64,000 nt of DNA from Nilaparvata lugens (GCF_014356525.2 NC_052505.1:13619098-13683097), one strand, 5' to 3'. Counted from the stretch's first letter, positions 22,416 through 34,691 are shown. The notes: generated by a model not told the origin, from the sequence alone. Numbers and translations: made by a program.

Positions 22416-22783
22416 AGCTGCGTTTACACAAAAGTTGTCAACAAAATGTTTATTTTTCCGTCCTTAAGCTGGGTTTACACCAAATTTATTTAAAAAATGT
22501 TAATAACTTAATCCTTATAGATTCTATTAGATTGAACGGAACTTGACAAACATATATATTATGTTCATCATGTGTATGATAAGTTATGTTCAATCTAATA
22601 GAATCTATAAGGATTAAGTTATTAACTTTGGTGTAAACGCAGCTTTATAGATTCAATTAGATTGGACATAAATTACCATACACATGATGTGCGTATGTGT
22701 TCATCAAGTTCCGTTCAATCTAATACAATCTATAAGGACAGAAAAATAAACATTTTGTTGATAACTTTGGTGTAAACACAGCT
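22416..22783. mobile_element. MITE family A (outer copy), interrupted by another copy
   Basis: The left part 22,416-22,466 starts AGCTGCGTTTACAC; the right part 22,645-22,783 ends GGTGTAAACACAGCT. The family's ends are inverted repeats of about 80 bp and cover most of the element. Flanks are TAA on the left and TGA on the right, so one base of the presumed TAA duplication has changed. Confidence 0.85.
22467..22644. mobile_element. MITE family A (inner copy), nested
   Basis: A 178-bp copy AGCTGGGTTTACACC...GGTGTAAACGCAGCT sits inside the outer copy and is flanked by TTA on both sides (22,464-22,466 and 22,645-22,647). Removing it together with one TTA rejoins the outer copy. A TWA target duplication points to the PIF/Harbinger group. 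Confidence 0.88.
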
Positions 22784-23069
22784 TGAGGCTAGATTTACGA
22801 GAATACTTCTTCATATTATTGATCAAAGTTATCCTGGTAAATACACCAGAGACATTCTTAGTACATTTACTATTTTTTTAGATTAATTTCTTCTATGAGA
22901 TGTCCCAAAATTTTATTGAGGCTTCAATGGAAAGGTATTTTATAATTTTGTTGAACTCCTGGTTGTGATTACTTCAAAAGTTATCTTGACTTATCATGAC
23001 TCTAGTTATCTATTCAATATTCATCTATCATATTCTTACAGTGGAACAACTTTTAAAACTCTAATCTTG

Positions 23070-23259
23070 AGCTGCGTTTACACCAAAGTTAATAACAGTG
23101 TTAATAACTTAATCCTTATTGAATCTATTAGATTGAACATAACTTATCATACACATGATGGACATACTGTATGTCTTTGTCAAGTTCCGTTCAATCTAAT
23201 AGAATCTATAAAAAATAAGTTATTAACATTTTGTTAATAACTTTGGTGTGAACCCAGCT
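23070..23259. mobile_element. MITE family A, third copy
   Basis: AGCTGCGTTTACACCAAAG at the left and CTTTGGTGTGAACCCAGCT at the right, with the same internal inverted repeat. The flanks no longer match. Confidence 0.85.
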
Positions 23260-23279
23260 ATACATAATCAATAGCAATA

Positions 23280-26200
23280 CTCGGTACTATCAATATCAAT
23301 ATAATATTTGCAATTATTAGATAATAACTAACATTCAGAACTATATCAAGAGATAATAATTGACAATCAAGTATCAATCTATCTAGAAAACATTATCCGA
23401 GAAATAAGTTTATTCGCCAATAATGGAAGCAGGAGGATTATAAATTGAAGCACCTATGCAGTAATAGAACAATATCATTCTGTTACTGTGAGAGAAAGGA
23501 ATCTGGAAAAAGGAAAGCTCACTTTTTTAGATAGCATCAGTTTCATATTGATAAAGATTTTAATTATTGAAACTTAGATCAATGTCAAATTGAAAGAATA
23601 TAAATTATGTTTATCCATCAATATATTGATGGATAAAAATTTCAAATAATAATATTTAATAGGGGTGATTTACAGCATTTAATTTGGATTTTCGTTTAAT
23701 AATTATTAACATAATATATCTTAAAACATGAGTGAGTTCGATTTTGTTTTTCGTTTCTAAATTTCTATATAATTCAATGTTTTCAAGTTTTGAATTACAA
23801 TTTGGTGCAACATTTTCATTTTTTTCTGTTATCAATCTGATAAAATTCCAAATTTTGGTTTGTATATTTCTGGACTTGAAAGTCCAGTTTGGATTTGATT
23901 CAAAGTAAAGAAACATAACATAGGTTTTAGACATACTTCTATCAAAATTCGGAGAAGGAACAGTTTTGGGCTAGGCCTGTTGGTCCTTCTCTGATCATGT
24001 ATTTGATTTGTGTATTATGAAATGCAAATAAATAAAGAGATATTTAAAATTAAAATAATCTACCGATTTGATCTTGATATATTCATTTAACTAATATATT
24101 TCTATTTTTTATTGATTCATACAATATGTGCATCATCAAAATGATAGGGAGAGGAAAAATAAGGTAACCTTGTGCTATTCCTCTCCCAAATTTAGATAAG
24201 GTTGCACATAGTCCGAACAGGTTGTCTTATGTTGTTCACTTCACAAAATTGTGAGTCCTTAATTATTTTTACAAAGTAGATTTTCAAATTGACATGCTTC
24301 GAAAAATTATAAAGACAGAGTATTTTGCGAATTGGTTGTTGATATTCAATTATATCCTCCTTACTTTCCTCATAATCTACTTATAAACTAGATTAGAAAC
24401 AAGTAAAAACACATATATTGTCAAATTCTACCGTTTTATTTGGCACAGGACCATGGTTTAGTGACCACACAGGTTACATTTTAAGCTGACCTTGGTCCTC
24501 TACCAAATAAAACGGTAAAATATGACAATATATGTGTGTTTTAATTTCATTAAGGAACGGTTTTACAACAATGATAGAGACTCAGTCGAATTTTTAGATT
24601 CGAAACATTTCCTCAGTACTTGTTAACTTCGCTTAATTAAACTGGCCATATTTTCGAGAATTTAGTTGATTTTATACATTATATATATGCAAAATCTAGT
24701 CAAATTGCCTTCCTGCTCCTTTATAGTTTCAATCTATGAAAAATTAATTAATTTGTTAATTAATATTGCGATTTATTTTCAAGATTTTCAAGGATGAAAC
24801 ACTGATAAATATAAACACCATCAAGGCTCATTATAAATTATGTTAAAGGAGTAGTTTGAACTGAAAAATATGTTGTTACTTTTTCATTCTCAAGATAATA
24901 ATAACTTTACATAGAATAATTGATTAATCAAAATGATTTTAAAATGAAAAATCAAATCAAGAGTGCAATTTGGAGAATCATATTCAATATGATCATCCTA
25001 TTATCAAGATATTCTAGATTAATGCCAATTCTAAATGAATGAAAAAAACTTGAAACGTTGTTTTTGGAAGAGATACGTCTCTATCACAATTCATAATATA
25101 TATATGGTATATCCAAAATTAATAATAAATTCATTCTATGAAAATTTATATTTTACTTATGCTTGTTTATTCGATTCTTAGTTAATCATTCTATAATCAA
25201 TCAATCTTATCAAGCAATCTCCTTCCTAAAATTGTCAATACCAGAAATATTAAGAACAATAACATTTACTCCAAAAACATTACGATAATTACAAGCTAAC
25301 AAATTGAATCATTTGGAAATTTCAATCACTCATGAAATACGGTGTACTAAACTGAACAATATTTTAACTGGTTGAAAATAAATTTAAATTGACTAGCCAT
25401 TTCATTTACTTACAAACTATGAACTATATAATATAATGGATACACACCCTTCGTATGGAATTTAATAAATATACAATCAGTCGTTAAAATTCATTCGTGT
25501 AAATAGTTGAATGAATTCAATGGAGATGGAATATTCTAGATACAGTTTGCAATAATAGATTGATCCTATAATACATTTAATTAGACAGAGACAGACACAT
25601 TGAAAGCATGTTCTAAATTTTTGACAATATTCGTATTATTTTGTATAACTAGATATAACACAAGCATAATTATCCAAATAAGCCATGCTTTACACATTTA
25701 TTCAATAAACATTGAGAACAAATAAATTGGAATATGATAACAACTAAGAATTCAATAAGAGTTAACAAAAAGAAAATGAAAACTGTTGAGACATAAGACA
25801 GGGAAGATGTAAGCCTATGTTTCAAACACAATTTTATCCAACTATTAATTGAAGATAATATTTTAAATGTTCAAATTTAAATAAACCTATAGTGAGATTT
25901 ATGTTATGAAGCCAGCACCTGATTAACATTGGTTTGCTATCCTTGTCTGTCATTAGACAAAGCAAACAGCTCTATCCTTTTCCAACTCCGCACTATTTTC
26001 AAATTGTTTGTAGACTATGTAGAAATGATGAACTACCTACCAAAATATTTCATCTCAGTTTCGAAAATATTGATTATTAAATCAAGATAAAATATACTTT
26101 CTTGACAATATATATTTGAGATAGAATTGATAATCAAGAACCAACAATTAATACGGTATCAGATCAGATTTACCGGGAGGTAACTTGAAAAACAGCTAAA

Positions 26201-27980
26201 AAATCTACTATAAAAGGCGGTGGGAGAGGGAAAGTGACAACAATGCATAACTATCATTTCCACTGTTTTCAAAACGTGAATCTTTCTATAGTAAGCACCC
26301 GTGCTTCGTTCGCTACGGCAATACAAAACTCCGTTCAAGGGATTTTGGAGCTACTGATCCAACCAAACATAATATAGGTAACCTGTACTATCTTTTTATA
26401 TGAAAAATCAAAAATTCAAAATTCATTATTTAAATTCGCAAAAGCCTTCATTTTTAATACAAACTACAAGTGGATAGTTTTGTAATATATTTACACTCGC
26501 TGTAATTAGTTTAAAATTAGAATCGTTCAAGGTTTTGAACAATTTTAAAATGAAACCCGTTCGATCATTCTAAAACATTATTTTTTATCTTCTAAGCTAA
26601 GAGATGTTTTCGAAACATAGGCTCCCCAGAACATAAATTCAGTTCAAGCAGGTGTTGAATCTGAAAGGTAACGTTTACAAACACATACTATTTGGTATTT
26701 AAATAGCTGTATCTATCAATAGAAATCAATGAAATAATCGATTAATAGATCCTCACGTTTCTGGAGCTATAGTGTCATTGATTCACTCTACAACTGTCAG
26801 CAATCCTTATGGACAATATCAATGCCACCCATTCGAACAATGCTGACAGTAAAAAGTGATTCTAACTAACTTTCTCTGGACTCTGACTAAAACAATAATA
26901 AAAAACTCAAGGAACATAAAAAATGATCGCCCTAAAACGTAACATAATAAATTATACTAAAATAACTTGAAACACCGCTTTCAAAGCGTAAATTGAAAAC
27001 AAAACGTTCACTTTGGAGATATATAGGTTACATGGTTTAAAAACAAAATTGGATACTTCAAATGTCACAATTTAAAATCACTACTCTGGATTAATTTATA
27101 CTACTTGACCATTCATTTTCACAATCATAGAAATGTACTGCCAAAATGGCACAGACTTTTATTATATGATTCTTATAAACATTATTATCATAGTTATTAA
27201 TAAACATACTAGATGTCTATGTACACTTCAGCCAATGTGATGTTTGTTACATGTTACATGCCTATTTCACGATGGCACACATGAAAAAATGGCGAAATTC
27301 ATCTCAAACTGTTAGCATTTCTTATAAATATTACGTAATTTCTGTCGCTACTGCGCATACGCTGAACTTTCAGCCATTTAAAAGAAATAACATAAATGTT
27401 TCTCAATGCTGACTGTTTGAAATGTATCTCACGATAGGAACAATCAATGATATCATTCGATCCAGTTTGAAATATTCCAAGACAATAAATAATAAACATT
27501 AATAAAAAATGCAACTATGATAATCTGTGGCTACGACATTCAGCATAGATTATAACTATAATAATGATATAATTTTTTGGATGCAATAGACAATGAAATA
27601 ATTCTTTCACCATCCATGATATTTAAAACTATTAATATACCGTATTATATTATGAGGTAACACAGATAGGGAAGATCTATAACGAGGCTCTTCCCAAGAC
27701 CAGTTTGACCTGGAAAAAATATTCGAGAAATTAGAATCAGAGTTCTTGTTTTATTGTGAAAAAATGAGGAAAGAAATTTGAGGATTAGTTCAACAATAAC
27801 AAAATACAAATTTTTAGATGGCTAAATATCATGAAGGATATTTTACCCTACAGCCACTGTATAGAGTAAATATATTCTACACTAACTTAAAATGTTTGAT
27901 TCTGCTCTGAAATTGAATTGAAGCGGCAAAAGTTATTCAGTGTTCTATCCAAACCCCAAAGTAAGTATAATGTCTACTAA
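23280..27980. other. long AT-rich intergenic stretch
   Basis: No exon or protein domain was recognised on either strand; all open frames are under 100 codons and composition-driven. Contents: a LINE/SINE-like tail (GAACAGTTTTGGGCT then a TAAATAAA end) at 23,950-24,040; a foldback element at 24,406-24,542; a diverged repeat at 25,915-26,070 (TATCCTTGTCTGTCATTAG) also seen at 54.5 kb; and another at 26,170-26,300 that resembles 15.1 and 55.3 kb. Confidence 0.55.
24406..24542. repeat. foldback repeat, about 60-bp arms
   Basis: ACACATATATTGTCA...ACCGTTTTATTTGG on the left pairs with CCAAATAAAACGGT...TGACAATATATGTGT on the right. The centre also pairs partly (GGACCATGG with CCTTGGTCC). Confidence 0.85.
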
Positions 27981-28035
27981 CGTTGTATTCAGCCAACCCA
28001 AGGTACCTAGAATAGGTACATTCTAGGTACATTGA

Positions 28036-28272
28036 GCCAGGACCTCCTATATACTACCAGACCTGAGCCTATAAAAAAATGGCCGCCGTATGTGGTGGTC
28101 TTATAGGAATTCCTACTGAGAAAAAATCACTAATCAGCTGTTAGAGAGCGTCTCATTTTGTCGAAATTTCATTTCGTCTAGTTCCCATTTAAAAAAAATA
28201 TCAATGCCAGCCACCACTTACGGCGGCCATTTTTTTTCTAGGCGCAGGTTCGGTATCTAGGAAGTCCTGATT
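28036..28272. mobile_element. MITE with GC-rich inverted repeats
   Basis: The left arm has CCTATAAAAAAATGGCCGCC then GTATGTGGTGG; the right arm has CCACCACTTACGGCGGCCAT then TTTTTCTAGGCGCAGG. About 235 bp, no coding content. Confidence 0.75.
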
Positions 28273-28370
28273 GAGCCAACCTAACAAAACTAGCTGAAAC
28301 CTGGTTGCCAATAGCAACCATGAGAACTGTTATTATTTCTTCTCAACTCAATAGTTTGGACGCGGGACAA

Positions 28371-28556
28371 TTAGGGCCAAGCAACACAAAGCGTTTTTTC
28401 AGGCTTTTTAAAACGAATCGGCAGGGCAAAGCTCTTCGAATGACTGATTTGGTTGGCGTTGGGGAACCAGCTGATAATCAGCCAATCAGAAAGCCTCCTA
28501 CTCTGCCGACTCGTCTGGAAACGCCTGAGAAAACACTTCATGTGGCTTGGCACTTG
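28371..28556. mobile_element. MITE family D, copy 1
   Basis: The left end AGGGCCAAGCAACACAAAGC and the right part GAAACGCCTGAGAAAACACTT form imperfect inverted repeats. The paralogue at 34,132-34,307 has the same outline. Small open frames on both strands here are products of the inverted repeat. Confidence 0.7.
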
Positions 28557-28572
28557 AAGTGGCTTCCACTAA

Positions 28573-29411
28573 AGCTGCGTTTACACCAAAGTTATTAGCA
28601 AAATGTTTATTTCTCCGTCCTTATAGATTCTATTAGATTGAACGTAACTTATCATACACATGATGAACATGAGTGTTTGTGCAACTAGTGCGCAAAGTGA
28701 CAGTTTGCTGCACCGAAAGAAACGTTTATGCACGAGCCGTAGGCGAGGACGGAATTGATTCTTGAGTGCAGCAGAGGAACTTTGCGCACGTATTTCACAT
28801 CAAATTTTTTCTACAGTTACCATTGAATATGAAAAGTGGTTGATTATGGGTAAAATGATGGCTGAAATAATAAAAGCTTTAATTTATTTTAAACTTGATA
28901 ATCCGATTGAAAATTAATAATCGATAATTTATTCAAATTAAAAATTAAATTAATCGAATTTATTTGAAAATTTGAATAATTTTGAGTAAACCTTAATTTC
29001 TAAATAATTTTTCAACCAATCAATTTATGAATGGAAAAAATATTATTTGAAATAATGTATAATTAATAATATTCAAAATGAATAATTTAATGAGTAGTCA
29101 TTTTTATTTTTTGAAAATCAGAAAAAATATAGATAGAACAAATTCGCATTCAAAATACACGCCAACAATGTCAACAGCTGATTGGGATGGCTGCAAGATA
29201 ATTGGCTACACAAAGTATTAAGAGTACGCAAAGTAATACTTTGCGCACTAGTGCGGAAAAGTGATTCTTCGCGTTCTTTAATCAGTGCAGGAATGGTCAC
29301 TTTTCAAGGTAACTGAAGGAAAATTACTATTGTCAAGTTCCGTTCAATCTAATAGAATCTATAAGGGCGGAAAATAAACATTTTGTTAATAACTTAGGTG
29401 TAGACGCAGCT
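28573..29411. mobile_element. MITE family A, fourth copy, split by element X
   Basis: The left half 28,573-28,675 (AGCTGCGTTTACACC...) and right half 29,331-29,411 (...GTAGACGCAGCT) are flanked by TAA on both outer sides. About 640 bp of unrelated sequence (element X) separates them. Confidence 0.85.
28676..29320 (+). mobile_element. element X, copy 1
   Basis: An AT-rich 640-bp unit bounded by TTGTGCAACTAGTGCGCAAAG on one side and GCGCACTAGTGCGGAAAAG...CACTTTTCAAGGTA on the other. An inverted copy lies at 31,988-32,554. Both ends contain ACTAGTGCG. No transposase was seen, so it is probably a non-autonomous DNA element. Confidence 0.75.
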
Positions 29412-29418
29412 TAAGCGT

Positions 29419-29482
29419 CCACTAGCTGTCGCGGGAACACAGGTAATTTCCGATACCATATGTTCCCGCGACAGCTAGTGAA
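29419..29482. repeat. hairpin with 20-bp arms
   Basis: CACTAGCTGTCGCGGGAACA and its exact complement are separated by about 22 bases. It lies next to the right end of the family A copy. Confidence 0.9.
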
Positions 29483-29509
29483 GCTACTAATGTCCCTGTG
29501 TGCAGGCTG

Positions 29510-29881
29510 CCTATGGGTCAACACATAGTGGAGCGGCGAAGGTAGAGGGTAGCGGAGAAGGTAGCTGAGAGTGTTGAAAAGTAATGCATGTATTCAAATA
29601 TGTCAGAACATAGAGGAACCGCAAAGGTACAGGATAGCGGAGAAGGTAGCTGTTAAAAAGTAATGCATGGAATCAAATGTCTCCGCTACCTTCTACCCTA
29701 CATTCACCACTCCACTATGTTCTGACATTGACCCTTGAAGGCTTGAAGGTGGCTTCAAGCTTCAAAGTGTTGAGAGGTAATTCATGAATTCAAATGTCTC
29801 TGCTTTCTTCAACTTTCTACCCTTAACTCACCACTCCACTGTTCTCACTTTGACCCATTAAGGTAGCCCTTGAAAGCTTAA
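29510..29881. repeat. inverted-repeat element E, left part
   Basis: Repeated phrases GTAGCGGAGAAGGTAGCTG and AAAGTAATGCATG appear here and, inverted, in CTCCGCTACCTTCTACCCT. Its remaining part lies at 31,420-31,700, across a 1.5-kb insertion. Confidence 0.65.
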
Positions 29882-30314
29882 GGTGGGCCGTCCACTGGAA
29901 CCGATTTCGTCCGAACTAGCATCGGACGAAAACTACCGAACTCGTCCAAACGATCCCCGAACAAGGAAAGGGATAGATGCTCGTCCATTGCAACAGGTTC
30001 ATACGGCCGTCTCCGTCCGATCAATTTTTCGATCCGAATTGAATGGAATTTTCCGGCTCTATCCGGCCGAACTAACTAGCCGAGCTGAGACAACAACTAG
30101 TGATCCTAACCTAAAATTGTTTCACAGTATTGTTTGTTCTTGAGGTCGTTCTGTTTTATAAAGTTGTGAATATGGACAATGAAAAGTTGATAAGTTTGGT
30201 TCAACAGCATGTTCCATTGTGGGATATGCGAGACAAAAGATATCATCGTTGTGATGTTCAAAGGAATATGTGAACAAAGATTGCTTGATAATGAATAACT
30301 AATTTAGTGGATGT

Positions 30315-30803
30315 TTGTTGAGGATAACACTATCAAGGAAAATTGAACAACAAATCTATGAAACTGTTATAAAGCCAGTTGTGTTATACGGGGCAGAAAC
30401 CTGGGTTTTGAAAAAGAAGGATGAAGACCTACTGAGTATATGGGAACGGAAGATTCTGAGAAGAATATACAGTCCAATATGTATTGATGGAGAATGGAGA
30501 CTTCGTTCGAATCAAGAGCTGCGTGACCTGTACAGAAAACCACCTATTGTACATGTGATCAAAGTGAGACGCTTGAGCTGGTTAGGTCATGTAGAAAGAA
30601 TGAGCGATGAAAGAGCCGTTAAAAAAGTTTTCAGAGAAAACCCAGGCGGAAGAAGGAAGAAAGGACGTCCACGCAAGCGCTGGCTAGAGGATTTGGAAGA
30701 TGATCTCCGAAAAATAGGCGCTAGGGGATGGAGACGCAAGACTGCCGACAGAGAGGAGTGGAGAGGCATTCTTGAGGAGGCCAAGGCCCTGGATGGGCTG
30801 TAG
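30315..30803 (+). pseudogene. 5'-truncated LINE, C-terminal part of reverse transcriptase
   Basis: An open frame of 162 codons carries the C-terminal signature of an RTE-like (BovB-related) or similar LINE: KPVVLYGAETWVLKKKDEDL, then LLSIWERKILRRIYSP, then RLSWLGHVERM, then GRRKKGRPRKRWLEDLEDDL, ending in EEAKALDGL. The catalytic reverse-transcriptase domain and endonuclease are missing, so this is a dead 3' fragment although its frame is intact. The tail is a TAAG repeat (GTAAGTAAGTAAGTAAG) at 30,812-30,828. GTTTGTTGAGGATAA just before and GTTTGTCGAGGATAA just after are a likely target-site duplication with one change. Confidence 0.85.
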
Positions 30804-31017
30804 TGCCATGGAGTAAGTAAGTAAGTAAGTTTGTCGAGGATAAGATTATTGTGATGAATAACTAATTTAGTGGATATTTGTTTATTCAATTTTCAAAATC
30901 TCAATATAATCATTGTTTATGAAAAATTTTGGTGGCTATGATAGTAGTTAATTGGCAACTAGACTGACATAAACGGTTCCAATGGACGACCATATTTGGC
31001 CGAATTAACCTTAGAAA

Positions 31018-31345
31018 AGTTATAGAATAGACACGCTGGGAAGTCTAGCCTCTGAAGCCAACATCTACTGCAATATCACCATATCGTGACGTCAGCATCG
31101 GATAGATAACTTTTCTGTAGACTTTGTTTACATTGTTTTCCATAGCAGATTGTGTCTATTTCAGATGGAAGCAGATTATTGTAGATTATTATAATTTACA
31201 AATATCTAATTTACAAACTCTACAGAAAAGTTTTCTATCCGATGCTGACGTCACGATATGGTGATATGGCAGTACATGTTGGCTTCATCGACTTTCAGTA
31301 TGAATATACAATGGGCCGTGTCTATTCTATAACTGGTCTAAGGGA
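31018..31345. mobile_element. foldback element with about 85-bp arms
   Basis: TTATAGAATAGACACG at the left matches CGTGTCTATTCTATAA at the right, and ATATCACCATATCGTGACGT pairs with ACGTCACGATATGGTGATAT. Nested in the TTAA element. Confidence 0.88.
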
Positions 31346-31794
31346 TTAACAGCCAGCAGATTCGTCCGATCCAACGGCCGAACGGATCGGTTGAATACGG
31401 TTCCAGTGGACGGTTACCCTTAAGATGGCTTCAAGCTTGAGTGTCGAAAATAATGCATGTATATAAATGGGTCTGAACTTGACGCTCCACTAAGTTTCAA
31501 CTCATTCAATAACATGCATGATTTTTAACACTATCAGGGTTGAAACAACCTTCAAGCCTTCAAGGGCTACCTCCAACGGTCAACGCCAAAACACATTGGA
31601 GCGGTGAAGTTAGTGTAAAAGGTAGAAGCAAGCGGAGACATTACATGCATTACTTTTCAAAACCCTCATCCACCGTCTCCGTTACCCTCTACGCTAGCAT
31701 TACCCTACCATTACCCTCTATAGTCCGGGTTCTGTAGCTTTGCCTATCAGCGGAGGGCCATTAGACTACAATACTACCCGTTCAAAAACATCCA

Positions 31795-32830
31795 ACATTT
31801 TTGAAAATGTATCTTTCCATAAGCAACAGATGCTCTTTTGTAAAGCAACGTGTTGCATCCGAAAAGATACACTAGAAGCTTTTTAATGTATCTTTCCATG
31901 TGCAACAGATGCTCTTTTATATCATCTCAAAGCAACGTGGTGCATCGGAAAAGATACAGAAGGAGCTTTAATGTATTTTTCTTACAGATACCTTGAAAAG
32001 TGACCATTTCTGCACTGATTGCAGGCCGCAAAGAATCACTTTTCCGCACTAGTGCGCAAAGTGAGTACTTTGCGTACTCCAGATTTGCAGCATGACAACG
32101 CAAAATAGTTAGTAGGTTATATGGAGCACCAGTGCAGGAAAATCAAAATCAAGTTGGTAATACTCATAGTGAGGCTCACGTTATAATGGCAGTGGAGAAC
32201 AGCGTTGCCTTGTCATTATGTGCCTTGATTATAGTCATTTCAATGCTTACATAACATAAACCCCCTTCAAGCAGTCAGATAAATTTTCAATTGAATTACT
32301 AATCATTATAATTCAATTTTGAATAAATTAAGGTTTTTATTAATAATAAATTTACACAGAAAAACATTTGATGGATTTCAGGGAATTTTACCCATAATTA
32401 CCCACTTTTCATATTCAATGGTAACTGTAGGAAAAATTTAATGTGAAATACGTGCGCAAAGTTCGTTTGCTGCACTCAAGAAACCATTCCTTGACGTTTC
32501 GTAAACGTTTCTTTCGGTGCAGCAAACTGTCACTTTGCGCACTAGTTGCACAAATAACTATTTCCATAAGCAACATATGCTCTTTTGTATCTTCTCAAAA
32601 GAAATGTGTTGCATCCCAAAAGATACACAAGGGACTTTAGTGTATCTTTCAATACGCAACAGATGCTCTTTTGTATCTTCTCAAAAGCAACGTGTTGCAT
32701 CTCAAAAGATACACAAGGAACTTTAATGTATCTTTCCGTAATCAACAGAAGCTCTTTTGTATCATCTCAAAAACAACGCGTTGCATCCGAAAAGATACAC
32801 AAGGAGCTTTTTGGAGTAACGTTCTTTTAG
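31795..32830. repeat. diverged tandem palindromic array, split by element X
   Basis: Units with GTATCTTTCC, GCAACAGATGCTCTTTTGTA, CAACGTGTTGCATC and AAAAGATACA recur at 31,805-31,985 and 32,560-32,815. Each unit is itself palindromic (TGTATCTTTTC against GAAAAGATACA). A single related unit lies near 62,205. Confidence 0.8.
31988..32554 (-). mobile_element. element X, copy 2, inverted
   Basis: Reads TACCTTGAAAAGTGACCAT at the left and CTTTGCGCACTAGTTGCACAA at the right, the reverse of 28,676-29,320. It interrupts the palindromic array. Confidence 0.75.
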
Positions 32831-33174
32831 TACAAAACAGCCTATCAGCTGACATTCGTTCAATACGCTGTTTCCATTGTTGGTGATACATTGCAACTCT
32901 CTCATTCATGATTGAGGAATCTCTGTGTGTAGGGAGCTTCCTTTAAGAAAGCTCTGTAGGGAGCTTCCTCCATCTAGGGTCTCTGAAGCCTGTTGTTTTT
33001 GCAAAGCCATGAATATTACCCCGCGAACCTTATCTTGCCTAGTCACGGAGGCAGAGCTACGGGAAGCGTACTGTACCTAAGCCGTACTGTACTGTACCTA
33101 ATACCATAATAGTGTTATTATTATAGTGTTTTGCCCGCCACTAGTGACGGCTAGTACTGGACGCCACTGACCTA

Positions 33175-33321
33175 CTACTGGTCGCCAGTGATGGTTTGTG
33201 CGTCCTCTATCTTGACATGCTCCTGGGCAGCTGCGGCTGTCACCACCTGTTGCTGGGCTGCTGCAGCTGCAAGCGCTTTGCTCAGGCCTGGCACGTCTTT
33301 CAGAGATAACACCTGCAGCAC
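33175..33321 (-). CDS. ewg: ewg (NRF-1 homologue), last coding exon with stop
   Basis: After the acceptor TGTTTTTGCAG the frame reads VLQVLSLKDVPGLSKALAAA, then AAQQQVVTAAAAQEHVKIED, then AQTITGDQ and TAG. The entry phase (0) agrees with the donor of the two upstream exons. Alanine/glutamine-rich stretches and the acidic EHVKIEDAQTI end suit the C-terminal activation region of an NRF-1/Ewg transcription factor, which acts in the nucleus. I place it in ewg by phase, strand and style; this exon has no strongly diagnostic motif, so an alternative last exon elsewhere is possible. The intron before it is 14,856 bp and holds the nested retrotransposons. Confidence 0.7.
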   Translation of the reverse strand: MLQVLSLKDVPGLSKALAAAAAQQQVVTAAAAQEHVKIEDAQTITGDQ

Positions 33322-33329
33322 CTGCAAAA

Positions 33330-34120
33330 ACACCCCATTCGATTCATCAATTCCTGTAATATTATTGATATGATTTGGTGAAGGTATGTTACATTATACA
33401 ATTGCCATAGTTTTCCACTTTATTTCCAAATGGAAAGTGTAAATTTGAAGAATTGTGCTCACTTAACCTTAGTGCCCGGTTTCCCAATGTTACCCATTAG
33501 GGAACTTTGGACTATATACGGCGAGGTGGAACTACCCTTGGGTCTCCCCATCATTGAAAGACATCATTTTTCCTTTCCTTTTTTCCTCCGTCCTGGTACC
33601 CCAGAAGAAGGGAGTTTATTATAGAAAATATAACAAACAAAAATGAAAAATACACTTATAAAAGAAATCTTACAAACAAAACAAATGAAGAATAATAAAA
33701 AAAGCAAGAATGACAGAAGATAAGAAAAATTCCTTTTCAGTGGAAAATTTCAAAAATTATAAACCAGACGAAATATAAATTCTCCAAAACCTTCTAAAGA
33801 AGGTATGACTGGAGGAGTCAAGTTTTATATTATATTAAAAAAACCCATAGAAATAGTTCATTGATATAATCAATCAGTGATCTCAAAATAATAATTTTCA
33901 ATTCAAATCATATCAAAAGAAGAAATAATTGTCAATCTTGAGTAGAAAATAAAATTTAATGATGCATTGATAATAATTCATTTAATTGTATTGTGTAGCA
34001 ATATATAGCAATAGATAATAATAATAATAATAGTTTTAATTTAGTTTAGTTTTTTGCAATATTATTGAACAATTTTAGTGGGTTGTTACTGTTGTTATTG
34101 TCAGTTTGTGAGTTTGTTTC
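33330..34120. other. intron stretch, no feature recognised
   Basis: AT-rich intron sequence upstream of the last ewg exon. Small open frames only; no conserved domain, no clear repeat. Confidence 0.5.
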
Positions 34121-34131
34121 AAATTAGGGTC

Positions 34132-34307
34132 AATTAGGGTCAAGCCGCACAAAGCGTTTTCAGAGGAGTAGACAGGGCAGTAAGGTCTCCGATTGGTTGA
34201 TTGGTTTGAAGTTCGGGAATCAGTTGATGATCGGCCAAATCAGAGGGCCTCCTGCCCTGCTGAATCGTCTGAAACGCCCGGATAAACGCTACGTTTGGTT
34301 TGGCCCT
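34132..34307. mobile_element. MITE family D, copy 2
   Basis: AGGGTCAAGCCGCACAAAGC at the left and GTTTGGTTTGGCCCT at the right, with GAATCGTCTGAAACGCC inside, as in 28,371-28,556. Confidence 0.7.
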
Positions 34308-34691
34308 TACTTTCGATTGCTTTCATCAATCAACTTCAAATTTTGAACACAAATTCGTTGAACGTAATCATTAATAACGTTTTCTTTGGCCAACGAAATT
34401 GACTCACTCCTTCGTCCTTTTCGAAAATATAACAGGATCATAAAGCTCTAGTCATCAGTAAGTACTCGCTAGGCTAGTTCAAATAGGACTCTCAAGTCAG
34501 TAGCCTATTCTATTTCAGAAATTCAAATTATTTACGTTCATTTTCATTCATTTACATTATTTTTCACATGTAAAGAATTATGCTTTCTATACACAATTCA
34601 CAAATATTTCTAAATGAGCCAATAAAATGTAATAGAACTATAAAATTGGAAAGAAGGTTAGACCTATCTAAAGAGTAAATCAACTCAAATC

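Larger units (their letters stand above)
29882..31419. mobile_element. 1.54-kb element with TTAA target duplication
   Basis: TTAA (29,878-29,881) precedes an end reading GGTGGGCCGTCCACTGGAAC, and TTAA (31,420-31,423) follows the inverted end ...GTTCCAGTGGACGGTTACCC. Host sequence AAGGTGGCTTCAAGC is rejoined when it is removed. TTAA duplication is typical of the piggyBac group, but no transposase is present. It has itself received a LINE fragment and another foldback element. Confidence 0.75.

Noticed and set aside
29883..30143. 86-codon frame beginning at the end of the TTAA element
   Set aside because: It starts within the terminal inverted repeat and has no recognisable domain.
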